NCBI GenBank assembly: GCA_001769275.1
Contig: MEOQ01000041.1
Location: 22,755 to 86,754 of the forward strand
Direction of reading: 5' to 3'
Source: Bacteroidetes bacterium GWF2_43_63
GTDB taxonomy: Bacteria > Bacteroidota > Bacteroidia > Bacteroidales > DTU049
Length of the DNA: 64,000 bases
Under the pieces are notes generated by a model that was given only the letters and a program-made list of their open reading frames with translations, was not told the origin of the DNA and made no database searches. The position numbers and the translations under genes are program-made. This document shows, one piece after another, positions 53,771 to 62,825 of the stretch. Position 1 is the stretch's first letter, and every line of letters begins with the position of its first letter.

Positions 53771-54006
53771 CATTTCGGCGTTGTCATAATAATTAAATCT
53801 GCTGAGGCTGTTTCAAAACGACTGCTACTTCAAAACAATATTCCATCGTCCGAAAGCGACGCAGGAGCTGAAGGATATGGAATCGTTGTTTTGAAGCTGT
53901 TACGACGATTCCATATCCGCCAGCAGGCGGACGATGGAATATTGTAACGACTTATAAATTTTTGAAACAGACTCAACCAATGATTTCAAAAGACTACACC
54001 AAACTG
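53771..54006 (+). repeat. Dispersed palindromic element (family A), full-length copy
   Basis: Outer ends CATTTCGGCGTTGTC (53771) and GACTACACCAAACTG (53992), inner ends GAGGCTGTTTCAAAA (53804) and TTTTGAAACAGACTC (53960), which are reverse complements except at one position. The core has ATTCCATCGTCCGAAAGCGA then inverted ATTCCATATCCGCC and GATGGAATATTGTAACG. No gene lies in 53669-54030. Confidence 0.75.
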
Positions 54007-54030
54007 TTTTTATGCGTTGAGCGTCAAACG

Positions 54031-54429
54031 CTATGTTCCATACTCGTCATAAAAGAGTTGCATCGCATCGTTCACATCTTCAAATACAATCTGATGTTGC
54101 GGGCAGCCTTTTCTTGAACAGAAATTTACTTTTCCTCCGTTTTCAAGAAGCAGTGGAACCATTGGCGCGCTGCACTTCTCACAAGAATCTTTTGAAAGTT
54201 TGGTGTTGCAATGAGGACAGGAAAATTCTGCAATTTCGCCTGCCGCAAGCTCTAAATCGCTTTTGTGGTCATAGCAACCATAATGTGAGCATAAATAAAT
54301 ATTTCCGGATTTCTCTCCTGCTTTAATGTTCAGGTGAATTCCAGACACGTCGTGAAGAGCATTTGTCTGATCCATCAACGATTCGCCGCAATGCGGACAT
54401 TTTACATTTACAACAACGGTTTTTTGCAT
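54031..54429 (-). CDS. Zinc-ribbon protein of unknown function
   Basis: 132 residues with three Cys-rich clusters: VKCPHCGESL (10-19), YLCSHYGCYDHKS, then FSCPHCNTKLSKDSCEKCSAPM and NFCSRKGCPQHQIVFED. The spacing implies two zinc ribbons with extra CxxxxC pairs. A strong Shine-Dalgarno (AAGGAG, minus strand 54440-54435) lies 5 bases before the ATG, which is unusual in Bacteroidota. A perfect CRP/FNR-type palindrome is 75 bases upstream of the start. Function not recognised; a stress-responsive protein is plausible given the site. Confidence 0.75.
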   Translation of the reverse strand: MQKTVVVNVKCPHCGESLMDQTNALHDVSGIHLNIKAGEKSGNIYLCSHYGCYDHKSDLELAAGEIAEFSCPHCNTKLSKDSCEKCSAPMVPLLLENGGKVNFCSRKGCPQHQIVFEDVNDAMQLFYDEYGT

Positions 54430-54434
54430 AATGA

Positions 54435-54440
54435 CTCCTT
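54435..54440 (-). promoter_or_regulatory. Strong Shine-Dalgarno of the zinc-ribbon gene
   Basis: AAGGAG on the minus strand, 5 bases before the start codon. Most genes in this window lack such a site. Confidence 0.7.
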
Positions 54441-54470
54441 TTTATTGATTTTTACTTTCTTAGCTAAATT

Positions 54471-54520
54471 AATACATTTAACACACATAATCAATACATT
54501 TAACTGTGATTTACATCACA
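54471..54520 (-). promoter_or_regulatory. CRP/FNR-type operator with a 12-bp direct repeat
   Basis: 54505-54520 reads TGTGATTTACATCACA, a perfect TGTGA-N6-TCACA inverted repeat. Next to it AATACATTTAAC occurs at 54471-54482 and 54493-54504, 22 bases apart (two helical turns). Together they form a probable regulator-binding region for the zinc-ribbon gene; the rest of 54430-54755 holds no gene, though 54560-54680 has CGGAGTTTATCCCGC-type repeat fragments. Confidence 0.65.
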
Positions 54521-54755
54521 TCTGGTTTGTTAAATATAACGTGTTTTTTGTTAACCGGAGTTGATGCAGCAGACAGAGAGGCATTTCGGCGGAGTTCATC
54601 CTGCTGTTCGTGCTTCGACGGAGTTTATCCCGCAGCCGACATTTCGACTCCGCTCAATGTGACAGCGGCGGGGCTCAGCGTGACTGCAGCTTTTGTGTCA
54701 TTTTATATTTAGGTTGTGAGGCGCGCATTGAGCCCTATGCCGCATGCGTCATGCG

Positions 54756-56069
54756 CTAGGCGTGGTTTTCCCGGAACAACTTCAATCGCTCTTCCAGTGC
54801 GGGGAATTGATCGCGATGCACGAGCGAAACACAGGCACGGATTCCTTCGGTACGTTCGCTGCCTGTGGTGCTGAGCGCGATTGCGCTGATACCATAGTAC
54901 AGAAATTCATCAAGCAGTTGATCGCCCGTCAGGCCCGGATAACTTACGGTGAAGTAGAATCCATCAGCGACCGGATTGTTTTCATCCATGTCGTAAACGA
55001 TTTTAAAACCGTTGTCGGTAAACATTTTTTTCATAATGCCGGCCTTGCGACCGTATTCCATCACATCTTCACGAAAATTATACGATCCGTTGTTGGCTGC
55101 TTTCAGAATTCCGAGCAGTCCGTATTGGGTGGTATGTGCTGCACCACTGCTGAGCGCGTATAAGGTGCCGAAAATCATGGCGTGACCAAATTCTTCGCGT
55201 GCATAAAAACGTTTCAGGTCAGGATATTTCGTGGTGAAAAGCTTGTCTGAAATCACCATCATACCGATGCGCTGGCCCGCATAGCTAAATGCCTTCGAGC
55301 TGCTTATCATCAGAATGTACTTGTCGTAATAATTGGCAATGGTCGGTTGAAATGGCGGCTGGCCTGGCTTTGAATAATCCTTGCGGAAATCCATGGCGAA
55401 ATAGGCCAGGTCTTCAACAACAACCACGTCGTATTTGGCGGCTACTTCTGCAATAATTTTCAGCTCAGAATCCGTGAAACAAATCCAGGAGGGATTGTTC
55501 GGATTGCTATAAAGCATACTGTGAATATTGCCGGCAGACAGCATGCTTTCGAGCTTTTCGCGCAGCTTTTCGCCACGGAAATTATATACATCGAAGCTTG
55601 CGAATTTATTTCCAAGCACTTTCACCTGCTGCTTGTGTACCGGAAAACCCGGATCGATGAACAGAATAGTGTCGCGATCGGCTTTGATTCTATTCAACAT
55701 CATAAACGACGCAAAACCGCCCTGCATCGAGCCTACCGTAGGTACGCATCCTTCGGGACTTACATTCACGTCAAGGAAATTCTTCACAAAAAGTGAGATT
55801 TCATTCTTCAGTGCCTTCACACCCATAATGTCGGGATACAAAGCCGCAACGCCACTTTTCAGCGCTTCGATTTCAGCTTCGATACCCGCCTGAGCAGGTG
55901 GCAAGCCAGGTACGCCCATTTCCATACGGACGAATTTTACGCTGCTAGCAGATTCGATCTCATCTACCAGCTTTTTGACTTCACGAATAGAGGCCTGTCC
56001 GGCCGATTTTATGCCGAGTTTCGACTTGATGCTGTCAGCAATTTCTTTTTCAATAATGGTTTTGCCCAT
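54756..56069 (-). CDS. Class I/II PLP aminotransferase
   Basis: 437 residues from ATG 56069 (MGKTIIEKEIADSIKSKLG); an extension to 56135 is unlikely. Fold-type I motifs: VRMEMGVPGLPP, ALYPDIMGVKALKNEI, TVGSMQGGFASFM, LYSNPNNPSWICF (substrate-side Asn/Pro), VVVEDLAYFAMDF (PLP Asp) and MISSSKAFSYAGQRIG with the PLP lysine. C-terminal YFTVSYPGLTG closes the small domain. Transfers the amino group of an aromatic, branched-chain or aspartate-like amino acid; substrate not fixed by sequence. Single gene between two non-coding gaps. Confidence 0.9.
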   Translation of the reverse strand: MGKTIIEKEIADSIKSKLGIKSAGQASIREVKKLVDEIESASSVKFVRMEMGVPGLPPAQAGIEAEIEALKSGVAALYPDIMGVKALKNEISLFVKNFLDVNVSPEGCVPTVGSMQGGFASFMMLNRIKADRDTILFIDPGFPVHKQQVKVLGNKFASFDVYNFRGEKLREKLESMLSAGNIHSMLYSNPNNPSWICFTDSELKIIAEVAAKYDVVVVEDLAYFAMDFRKDYSKPGQPPFQPTIANYYDKYILMISSSKAFSYAGQRIGMMVISDKLFTTKYPDLKRFYAREEFGHAMIFGTLYALSSGAAHTTQYGLLGILKAANNGSYNFREDVMEYGRKAGIMKKMFTDNGFKIVYDMDENNPVADGFYFTVSYPGLTGDQLLDEFLYYGISAIALSTTGSERTEGIRACVSLVHRDQFPALEERLKLFRENHA

Positions 56070-56170
56070 GACGATATATTTATTTGGTGCCACAAAATAA
56101 ATATTTTTTTTGATGTATGGCAAATAAATACACATACAAACAAAACAACTTGCGGGTTGATATTTATTTA

Positions 56171-56202
56171 AGTTGAGCGAAGTTTATAAACTTCGCTCAA
56201 CT
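56171..56202. terminator. 32-bp perfect palindrome after the 56205 gene
   Basis: Arms AGTTGAGCGAAGTTTA and TAAACTTCGCTCAACT are exact reverse complements with no loop bases between them. It sits 2 bases beyond the stop of the minus-strand T9SS gene. No T-run follows, so termination is only probable. Confidence 0.6.
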
Positions 56203-56204
56203 AT

Positions 56205-58415
56205 TTAGCGGCTGATCACCAGCTTCTGCACCTGTCGGATGCCATCAGCTGCAATTTCCATTATATACATTCCTTCTGACAAACTGCTGACATTAACGTT
56301 CTGATTGCCATCGGTCAAAAGCTGCTCCAGGACACAGTTTCCGGTGAGGGAATAAATTTTCATCACAGCACCTTCGGCATCTTTTACGTTAACTGAATTG
56401 TTTGCGGGATTCGGATACAACTCAAACGACTGCTCGCCGGACTCCTCCACTCCAACAGTTCCGGTCGTAAATGACCAGCTGAATGGTGTATTGTCGCTAC
56501 ACATACCTGTCAGGGCACCTGCGGCAAAAACAACGGAATAAAGTGTTTCGCCAAGAAATGTGTCATGATAAATACGAAGGGTGTCGCCGGAAACGGTTAC
56601 ACTGTCAATCGCAACAGGCGTGACGCCGTCGAGAATCTGAATCAGTGAAGGATTGTTGACAACAAAGGGTTCGTCGATCCACAGCATCACGAGATGATCT
56701 GCCTGCACCTGAATTGCGCCGTCGCCAGGGAAAAAATTGTTTATTACCATCGGCTGATCGGGATGCAGCGCCTGCAGATTCATAATGAAAATCATATTCG
56801 GATCAGCATCGGTGGTTGCTCCTGTCACAAGACCGCCTACAGACACAGTCCCCGAAATAATGTCAGGTTGTGTGAAAAGTCCGCCTGCCGCAGGGACAGC
56901 GCCCGAAAATGTAATCTGAGACGACACATCGAAATCTCTTCCGGTCGGAAGCCCGGTGTAAATGTCAACCTGTGAAAGATACACATTGCTTGGCGTTGTT
57001 GGCTGGCAGAATACCCACAGATATTCCGACGGGCATGACCAGTCATCAAAGGCAAGCCCATAGCGGTTTCCGAGCCCGGTGAGATTTGCGTTGAGAATGG
57101 GGTTCACAACACCGGCGCCTGTCATTGTTGCTCCTGTTCTGTCAATCAGGTAAATGTCGCCGTTGATATTTCCAACCCAGAAGCCATTTCGAACATGATC
57201 GCAAGCTACATATCTAACCGATGTCGGAGTGCTGACTGAACCAATCAGCGATGGAGTCACTGAGTCAAGGGCAAGTTCGTAAAGATTGGGCGTTCCGGCA
57301 CCGCCGAAAAAATGTCCGGTTGCGGGATCATAAGCCAGATCGCGGATGCCAACCGTACAAGCGGTAATATTGAATGTGTCGATCAAAGTGCCTGTAAGCG
57401 AGTATTTGCCAAACTTTCCGGGTGTTGTGTAAAACGAAACCCAGTAAAAATCTCCGTCGGATTCAACACCCAACGTGCCGTTGGGAATCTGATCCAATGT
57501 GTTTTGAACCAATTGAGGCGCATTGGAAATGGCTGTATTCATGGTATCGTTGGCATGATCAGTGTCGGTCGAAAGTCCGGTCCAGGTCTTTACATTATAT
57601 GTCTGAAAAGCCGAAAAATCGTATGTTGCAGAAAAGGTATACGTGAATTCAGCACCCGGAGCCAACGAAGTGAACCCCGAAAAGGAGCTGTTCAGCGTTT
57701 CATTTACAATGCTGCCGCCATCAACCTGATAGGAAACAGGAATCGATGTCTGAGCATTGGTTCCGAAGTTTTTCACCACTACGGAAATCTGCTCTACGCC
57801 CATACCAAATCCATCCACTGGCGCATCCAGTGCTAAAATTCCGACATCGTTGGGTTGCGGATCCCAGATCTTTACATTGTCAATGGCCCACCAATAATCG
57901 TTGTTAGCGCCTTTGTAATGAAACCGCACTTTGAAATCAGCATTTTTTTGGGCCGACGCATCAATTGTTACATGCTGCGGTGTACCCCAGTCTCCCATAT
58001 CGGTTGTAACATTCATCATATTCACCCATGCACTGCCATTCCATACCTCTACATTACCGGATTCAGAGCCCCCTCCACCGAAATAATGAAAGTACATGTC
58101 GAACTCAATGATGACAAGGTTGTTCGAAGACAAATTATAAGTCGGGCTTATCAGTTGTTCGCTCATGGGCACTGCGCCCGCTGCATCGCTATTGACCATC
58201 GCAAAGGGCGTTCCGTCGAGGGTGTACGAAATCAGATAGGTGTTGACAAATTCCCAGGTATGCGAATCCGTGAGTGAATCAACGATACTCCATCCAGCCG
58301 GAAGCGAAGCATTATCAAAGGTCTCATTGGTGGAAACGGCTTTCGGCGCCTGTGCATTCACCGTCATGATTGAAGCGATTATGAGACAGGCCAGTGCGTA
58401 AAATTTTTTATTCAT
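56205..58415 (-). CDS. T9SS-sorted secreted protein with choice-of-anchor-J-type and propeller-like domains
   Basis: 736 residues from ATG 58415 (MNKKFYALACLIIASIMTVNA), a signal peptide. The first domain (about 25-190; ETFDNASLPAGWSIVD, NNDYWWAIDNVKIWD) resembles the MAM-like choice-of-anchor J module. A CARDB-like segment (PNDVGILALDAPVDGF) leads to blade-like repeats (about 325-540; DGDFYWVSF, RDLAYDPATGHFFGGAG), then a Big_5-like domain (about 570-655) and a type A T9SS sorting domain (SFELYPNPANNSVNVK, SEGMYIMEI). Exported to the cell surface; no enzyme motif. Confidence 0.85.
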   Translation of the reverse strand: MNKKFYALACLIIASIMTVNAQAPKAVSTNETFDNASLPAGWSIVDSLTDSHTWEFVNTYLISYTLDGTPFAMVNSDAAGAVPMSEQLISPTYNLSSNNLVIIEFDMYFHYFGGGGSESGNVEVWNGSAWVNMMNVTTDMGDWGTPQHVTIDASAQKNADFKVRFHYKGANNDYWWAIDNVKIWDPQPNDVGILALDAPVDGFGMGVEQISVVVKNFGTNAQTSIPVSYQVDGGSIVNETLNSSFSGFTSLAPGAEFTYTFSATYDFSAFQTYNVKTWTGLSTDTDHANDTMNTAISNAPQLVQNTLDQIPNGTLGVESDGDFYWVSFYTTPGKFGKYSLTGTLIDTFNITACTVGIRDLAYDPATGHFFGGAGTPNLYELALDSVTPSLIGSVSTPTSVRYVACDHVRNGFWVGNINGDIYLIDRTGATMTGAGVVNPILNANLTGLGNRYGLAFDDWSCPSEYLWVFCQPTTPSNVYLSQVDIYTGLPTGRDFDVSSQITFSGAVPAAGGLFTQPDIISGTVSVGGLVTGATTDADPNMIFIMNLQALHPDQPMVINNFFPGDGAIQVQADHLVMLWIDEPFVVNNPSLIQILDGVTPVAIDSVTVSGDTLRIYHDTFLGETLYSVVFAAGALTGMCSDNTPFSWSFTTGTVGVEESGEQSFELYPNPANNSVNVKDAEGAVMKIYSLTGNCVLEQLLTDGNQNVNVSSLSEGMYIMEIAADGIRQVQKLVISR

Positions 58416-58601
58416 TTGTGCGAATTTTTTCTGTTTTATTAGACAGCAAAACAGCGCCAGAAGTTGTTTCTGTTTTACATGGTGCAATAATAAATATAAT
58501 TGAAATGAAATGCAAATAAAAATTTGATGAGATCGAGGTCGAGGTCAAGGCTTGCGGCATGAGGCAGGCGTCATGCGGTGCACAACGCACAATGTAATTG
58601 T

Positions 58602-58724
58602 GGCCGAAGGCATCAAAGAAAGCTACGCAGTACCACCAGATGTCCCGTAGGGACAACATATTGGTAGCGCTGGGCAACGCCCCGGGGACAATGTGTGCGA
58701 AGCTCCTTTGAGGTGAAAGGTCAC
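58602..58724 (-). repeat. Dispersed repeat family B, copy 3 (inverted)
   Basis: Read on the minus strand it contains CTCAAAGGAGCTTCGCACAC, ATTGTCCCCGGGGC, an inner TTGTCCCTACGGGACATC and CTTTCTTTGATGCCTTCGGC, matching the copies at 19599 and 28740. Confidence 0.7.
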
Positions 58725-58828
58725 GCGTCAAAGACGCGCTCACAGGTTGAGATCAAGCAGTTGTCAGTCCGCCGCGGCGGATGAGAAGTCAGCAGTATGT
58801 GCAAATCGAAGCGTCGGTGCTCTGAAAT

Positions 58829-58985
58829 GGAGCTGGGAAGATTGGGATTCTTTAACGCACTCAGGTCGCTGCGCGACGCAGAGAGGTTAAAGAAGGGCTG
58901 AGACGCCGAGTTTCGCCCTTTCCCGACATTCCACCGTCCGAAAGAAATGAGGACATGGAACCGTCGGGAACAATATCAGTCTTTG
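58829..58985 (+). repeat. Long direct repeat, left copy
   Basis: From GGAGCTGGGAAGATTGGGAT to CAGTCTTTG; matches 63829-64000 apart from scattered changes and a 15-base extra hairpin there. Includes the core CATTCCACCGTCCGAAAGAA. Confidence 0.8.
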
Positions 58986-59036
58986 CTCCGCTGCAACGGT
59001 TCCGTGTTCTGCGAATGAGCATTTGAGGATTGTGGT

Positions 59037-59082
59037 CACGCGTCAACGTAAAACGTTGCAAGCAGGAGACGCGCGCCCAATG
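59037..59082 (+). repeat. 46-bp double-hairpin repeat, copy 2 of 3
   Basis: Identical to 11684-11729 and 63617-63662. The 50 bases before it (GCTCCGCTGCAACGGTTCCG...) also match those before copy 3. Confidence 0.85.
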
Positions 59083-59270
59083 CGAGATTTGTATTCTCCG
59101 AACGGCGGAATGTTGCAGCTTGCCCGACATTCTATCGTCCGTTACTACGGACATGGAATTCCGCCAGCAGGCGGACAGGCTGTCGGGAGCAGTAACAGCC
59201 ACAGCTCCCAAAAAAAAACGGACCGCCGTGTGGCGATCCGTTTTTCAATTCCCCCTGACATAAAATCAAT

Positions 59271-62200
59271 CTATTGCACCACCACCTTATGGTTCCATTT
59301 GCCATTGATGACAAAGAAATACATGCCCGACTCAAGGCAACAGACCTTGTTTTCGTTGAATTCAGGAAACACTTCCCTGCCCATGCTGTCGAAAACCCGG
59401 ACGCTGCTTACCTCTCCGATGATGGTGATATTTTCTCCCTCAGCAGCCAGCGACGGGAACAGCTGAACAGGACTGTCTTCGCAATCAACCGCAATCACAT
59501 CCGAATAGGTGAATTTTCCATCATAATCGGTTTGTTTGAGGCGGAAGTATTTGGCTTTGGTGTCAACATCAATCGAATACTCAAGCATTTCATTTGAATT
59601 TCCCGCTCCATCTACTTTTGCAACCGGCACAAAATCACCGTTGGCAGCATCAGCTGCTTCGATGGTGAAATAGGCATTGTTGGTTTCGGTGGCGGTTGAC
59701 CAGTACAACTTCACAGAGTTATCACTACAGAAAGATGAAAAATAGAGCAATTCCACAGGAAGACTTACAATAGCCTCTGTACAACCATTATTGCCGTATG
59801 TCATAGCTCTTGATGTAAGATCATAAGCTGCAAATTCGCCATCAGTATTTGGGATGAATTCATCGTAGAAAACCTGATCATAACACCCTGATGCCTGGTC
59901 AACAATTGAAACATATCTGAATTTATATGTTGTTGAGCCCGGAGCATTGGCAAATCGGCCCGAAGTATTGAAGTTGTTACAGTATAGGGCATAATATGAT
60001 ATACCACTGCCACAGGCTCCGCCTAAGTCATATGTGAAGTCAGGTTCGGCACCAGTGAAAATAATTAGTTTTGAGCCTGCAGGTATCACGCCTCCGGGAG
60101 CGGCATTATAAGCAATCGTACAACCGGCCTCAGTATTCAAAGCTGCAGTATAGGTCGTATTTGCGACAAATACTTTATCGCAATCCATGCAGAAGCTTAA
60201 CGTTCCAGGGTCAGCTGATGGAAATGTAATTAGTAAATCATCCACATTTATGTCCTCATCAACATCCACAAGTACAAACTCATTTTCACCTTCCTGAGTG
60301 TTTCCGCATGAGTTTACGTGAACTTTTTCAATGAGTGGTGTCGCAGAACACTGTCCGGCTCCCCTCACCATGACATCATCAAAGTACAGATTGTTATTGC
60401 TGCCTGGATCGTAGACAAACCGCACTTGTGTAACATTTGATCCAATCGTATAGAAATAGAATCTTGTCTGAACTGGAATGCTTGTAAATGTGGCCAATGT
60501 AGTCCATGTAGAACCGTCTATAGTAGTTTCGACATCAAGTTGTACTCCATTACCACTAGTACCCGAAGCCAAACCCATCCAGAAGGCTAACAGGTCGCCG
60601 TTTGAGAATGCAGGGGAAGTCAGTGTTCCGACACCAGTTAAAAACAATGCTTTTGTGCTTCTGTTTGCAACTGTTGCGCTGGAACCGGTAAACAATCCTG
60701 CGGATGCAGTAAAAGGACCGGTTGTGGTCGAAGCAAGACTTGCAATCGTAGTAGTTCCATCAAAACCCTCGTCAATTAACCATACTGAGCCAGTTGTTAC
60801 AGTCAATGTGGCCGCATTCGATGTTACAGAACCACTGCAGGCGCTGGTAATAACACAACGGTATTTATTTCCTGTCATCGTTATATCTGCCCCAATAATT
60901 GACATAGTTGAAGTTGTGACGTTGGAATAAACACCGCCATTTGACAGATTATTAAAGACTGCTCCTCCATCGGTACTCAACTGCCACTGATAGAAGGATA
61001 CAACTGTTGCTGTAACAGAAAAAGTAGTAGTTCCGCCATCAGAAACACTTCTATTTAGAGGCTGCATTGTAATTGAGGATGCTGTAGCGCCAGTACCCGA
61101 CACCGCAACATTCTTAGACGTTGCCCCAGTGCTTGTATGGGTGATATTGCCACTGTATGTTGTTGCAGCTGTGGGTTTAAACCTTACGTAAATAGTGGTT
61201 GCGTTCACAACGCCACCCGACTGTGTCAGTGTTAGTGTTGAAGGGTTGGCAACAAAGCCTGACCCGCTGGAAAGAGAAATTTCGAAATTGGCTGGCGGTG
61301 TGATGACAATACTATTCGAGAGACTCACGCCGGAAACGATGTATGTCTGCTCTGCAGAAGTTGACCCAACACAAACTTCTCCAAATCCGGCTAACGTTCC
61401 GCAAGTTATTGTCGGCCCTGCTGAACAAAGCACATTGACATCATCAAATGAAAGGTTCCCCGCGCTTTTTGTATAGGTAAATCTGAACTGTGTAAAACCG
61501 GGTGCTAAAGCAGGTGTTGATGACGAGTTATAAGTGAAGGTGGTTCCCGTTGTTGGAATTGAATTGGTAATATTATCAATGGCAACCCATGAACCGTTGT
61601 ACCCTTCTACCAATAATGCAGATGTTGCATCAGTACTTTGGCCTTTAATCCAAAAACTCAGCTGAATTGCACTGGTAACCGTTGGAGTTACAATCTGGTC
61701 TCCTGTCGCGTCGAATCCTAATGAAGGTGAGGATGCTCCGAAATTTCCCGATGTAGTGTAGGTTGTGCCAATGCCAGTAAAGGTCCAACCAGCTGGAGCA
61801 GTAGTACCAGCATTAAACCCTTCAGAAATGCAAGTAGTGGACGGTGTTGTTACATTCCCGCTACACGTAACATTCACAGTTGTCGCACCACCGCCGGCAT
61901 TCGAAATGGTTTCCCCATTATAGGTGTTAGCTGCCAGACCGGCTTTTAAGCGAACATAAATAGTAGTATTACTTAAAGTTGGGGCTGTGTACGAAACCGA
62001 AACTGAGGAACCAAATCCACTTCCTGATGTAAGTGATATCTCGTAATTTGTCGGAGCTGTTACAGTTATTGGGCCTGCCGTCAGATTTGATCCGCCTAAA
62101 ACATACGATTGCTCCGCACTAGGCCCGCTACCTTCAACATAGGTGAAACCGGTGAGAGTGGTGGGGGTGACTGTGATTGTGGGGGAAGAAGTACAAAGTG

Positions 62201-62825
62201 TCTGGCTGTTATTTACTGCGCCCCAAGTGTTAGCGGCAGATCCTTGCCAAGTAAAATCACTGTATTGACAACCTGTGCCAGACAATTGCAATGAAAGACC
62301 TACTGCTGATGTACCGTCTTGGCTAACTCCAATGTTTGTTGATGTTATTCCATCTGCAACCCCAGCAGTTGCTGTGAAACTTCCTTCATAACTAATGAAT
62401 TGGATTAATGTTCCATTATATGAAAGAGCAATTCCGTCAGGAGCGCCATTTTGCAATCCCGCAAAGGTTTTAGAATAAATCGTTGCTGATCCAGAAGTGC
62501 TGCCAACAGTGAAGTTGTTTAATGTTGCATTCATGTATGATGTCCCATCTGCGCCATTATATGCATCAACTCTAAATAAGCTTAAAGAATAACTGCCAGG
62601 ATTCACAATCACTATTTCGATTGCTTCACCAGCATCTGTTCCAACATTGTCATAATGGAATTCATTAATCCAAGCGGTTTGCCCTTTAGCATTAATGCTC
62701 AATACAAAAACAATCACCACAAACACCACCCCCATCACCAGCCGCAGCCAGCTTGAGCGATTCGCCCCTACCTTTGCCGCAGCAGGCCTGGGCTTGTCCG
62801 AATTCGTTAGTAAATTTCTTTTCAT
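59271..62825 (-). CDS. Large secreted protein with lamin-tail-like N-terminus and T9SS-type C-terminus
   Basis: 1184 residues from ATG 62825. Long N-region (MKRNLLTNSDKPRPAAAKVG) before a signal helix (LRLVMGVVFVVIVFVLSINA). Domain 1 (about 50-205; AWINEFHYDNVGTDAGEAIE) is lamin-tail-like. Two similar beta domains (about 210-320 and 470-600) share YEISLTSGSGF / FEISLSSGSGF and TIYVRLKA; a jelly-roll-like module (about 325-465) and an Ig-like domain with a Trp (FYQWQLSTDGG, about 600-690) follow. A second jelly-roll region (SFxxT..RFVYDPGSNNNLYFDDV) precedes a Cys-rich section. The end (VRVFDSMGREVF...GMYFFVINGKWNHKVVVQ) is a short sorting-domain-like sequence. Flanked by direct repeats. Confidence 0.8.
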   Translation of the reverse strand: MKRNLLTNSDKPRPAAAKVGANRSSWLRLVMGVVFVVIVFVLSINAKGQTAWINEFHYDNVGTDAGEAIEIVIVNPGSYSLSLFRVDAYNGADGTSYMNATLNNFTVGSTSGSATIYSKTFAGLQNGAPDGIALSYNGTLIQFISYEGSFTATAGVADGITSTNIGVSQDGTSAVGLSLQLSGTGCQYSDFTWQGSAANTWGAVNNSQTLCTSSPTITVTPTTLTGFTYVEGSGPSAEQSYVLGGSNLTAGPITVTAPTNYEISLTSGSGFGSSVSVSYTAPTLSNTTIYVRLKAGLAANTYNGETISNAGGGATTVNVTCSGNVTTPSTTCISEGFNAGTTAPAGWTFTGIGTTYTTSGNFGASSPSLGFDATGDQIVTPTVTSAIQLSFWIKGQSTDATSALLVEGYNGSWVAIDNITNSIPTTGTTFTYNSSSTPALAPGFTQFRFTYTKSAGNLSFDDVNVLCSAGPTITCGTLAGFGEVCVGSTSAEQTYIVSGVSLSNSIVITPPANFEISLSSGSGFVANPSTLTLTQSGGVVNATTIYVRFKPTAATTYSGNITHTSTGATSKNVAVSGTGATASSITMQPLNRSVSDGGTTTFSVTATVVSFYQWQLSTDGGAVFNNLSNGGVYSNVTTSTMSIIGADITMTGNKYRCVITSACSGSVTSNAATLTVTTGSVWLIDEGFDGTTTIASLASTTTGPFTASAGLFTGSSATVANRSTKALFLTGVGTLTSPAFSNGDLLAFWMGLASGTSGNGVQLDVETTIDGSTWTTLATFTSIPVQTRFYFYTIGSNVTQVRFVYDPGSNNNLYFDDVMVRGAGQCSATPLIEKVHVNSCGNTQEGENEFVLVDVDEDINVDDLLITFPSADPGTLSFCMDCDKVFVANTTYTAALNTEAGCTIAYNAAPGGVIPAGSKLIIFTGAEPDFTYDLGGACGSGISYYALYCNNFNTSGRFANAPGSTTYKFRYVSIVDQASGCYDQVFYDEFIPNTDGEFAAYDLTSRAMTYGNNGCTEAIVSLPVELLYFSSFCSDNSVKLYWSTATETNNAYFTIEAADAANGDFVPVAKVDGAGNSNEMLEYSIDVDTKAKYFRLKQTDYDGKFTYSDVIAVDCEDSPVQLFPSLAAEGENITIIGEVSSVRVFDSMGREVFPEFNENKVCCLESGMYFFVINGKWNHKVVVQ

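Larger units (their letters stand above)
58416..59270. other. Repeat-dense intergenic region
   Basis: No gene. Contains GRTYAA-like short runs (58526-58545), family B copy 3, a GCGTCAAAGACGC hairpin (58724-58736), a CCGCCGCGGCGG palindrome (58771-58782), the long direct repeat 58829-58985, the 46-bp repeat 59037-59082 and further family A variants to about 59190. Near its end 59204-59245 has a small hairpin, with GGACCGCC / GGCGATCC arms and a T-run on the plus strand. Confidence 0.7.

Noticed and set aside
57312..57836. Open frame of 174 codons on the plus strand
   Set aside because: Antisense shadow of the 56205-58415 gene, without signal peptide, domain or promoter.
59023..59466. Open frame of 147 codons across the 46-bp repeat
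   Set aside because: It is made of repeat sequence and the antisense of the T9SS gene; the same peptide at 63540-63731 only reflects repetition.
60478..60930. Open frame of 150 codons on the plus strand
   Set aside because: Antisense to the T9SS gene; the Val/Ala/Pro-rich sequence mirrors the Thr/Ser-rich codons on the other strand.
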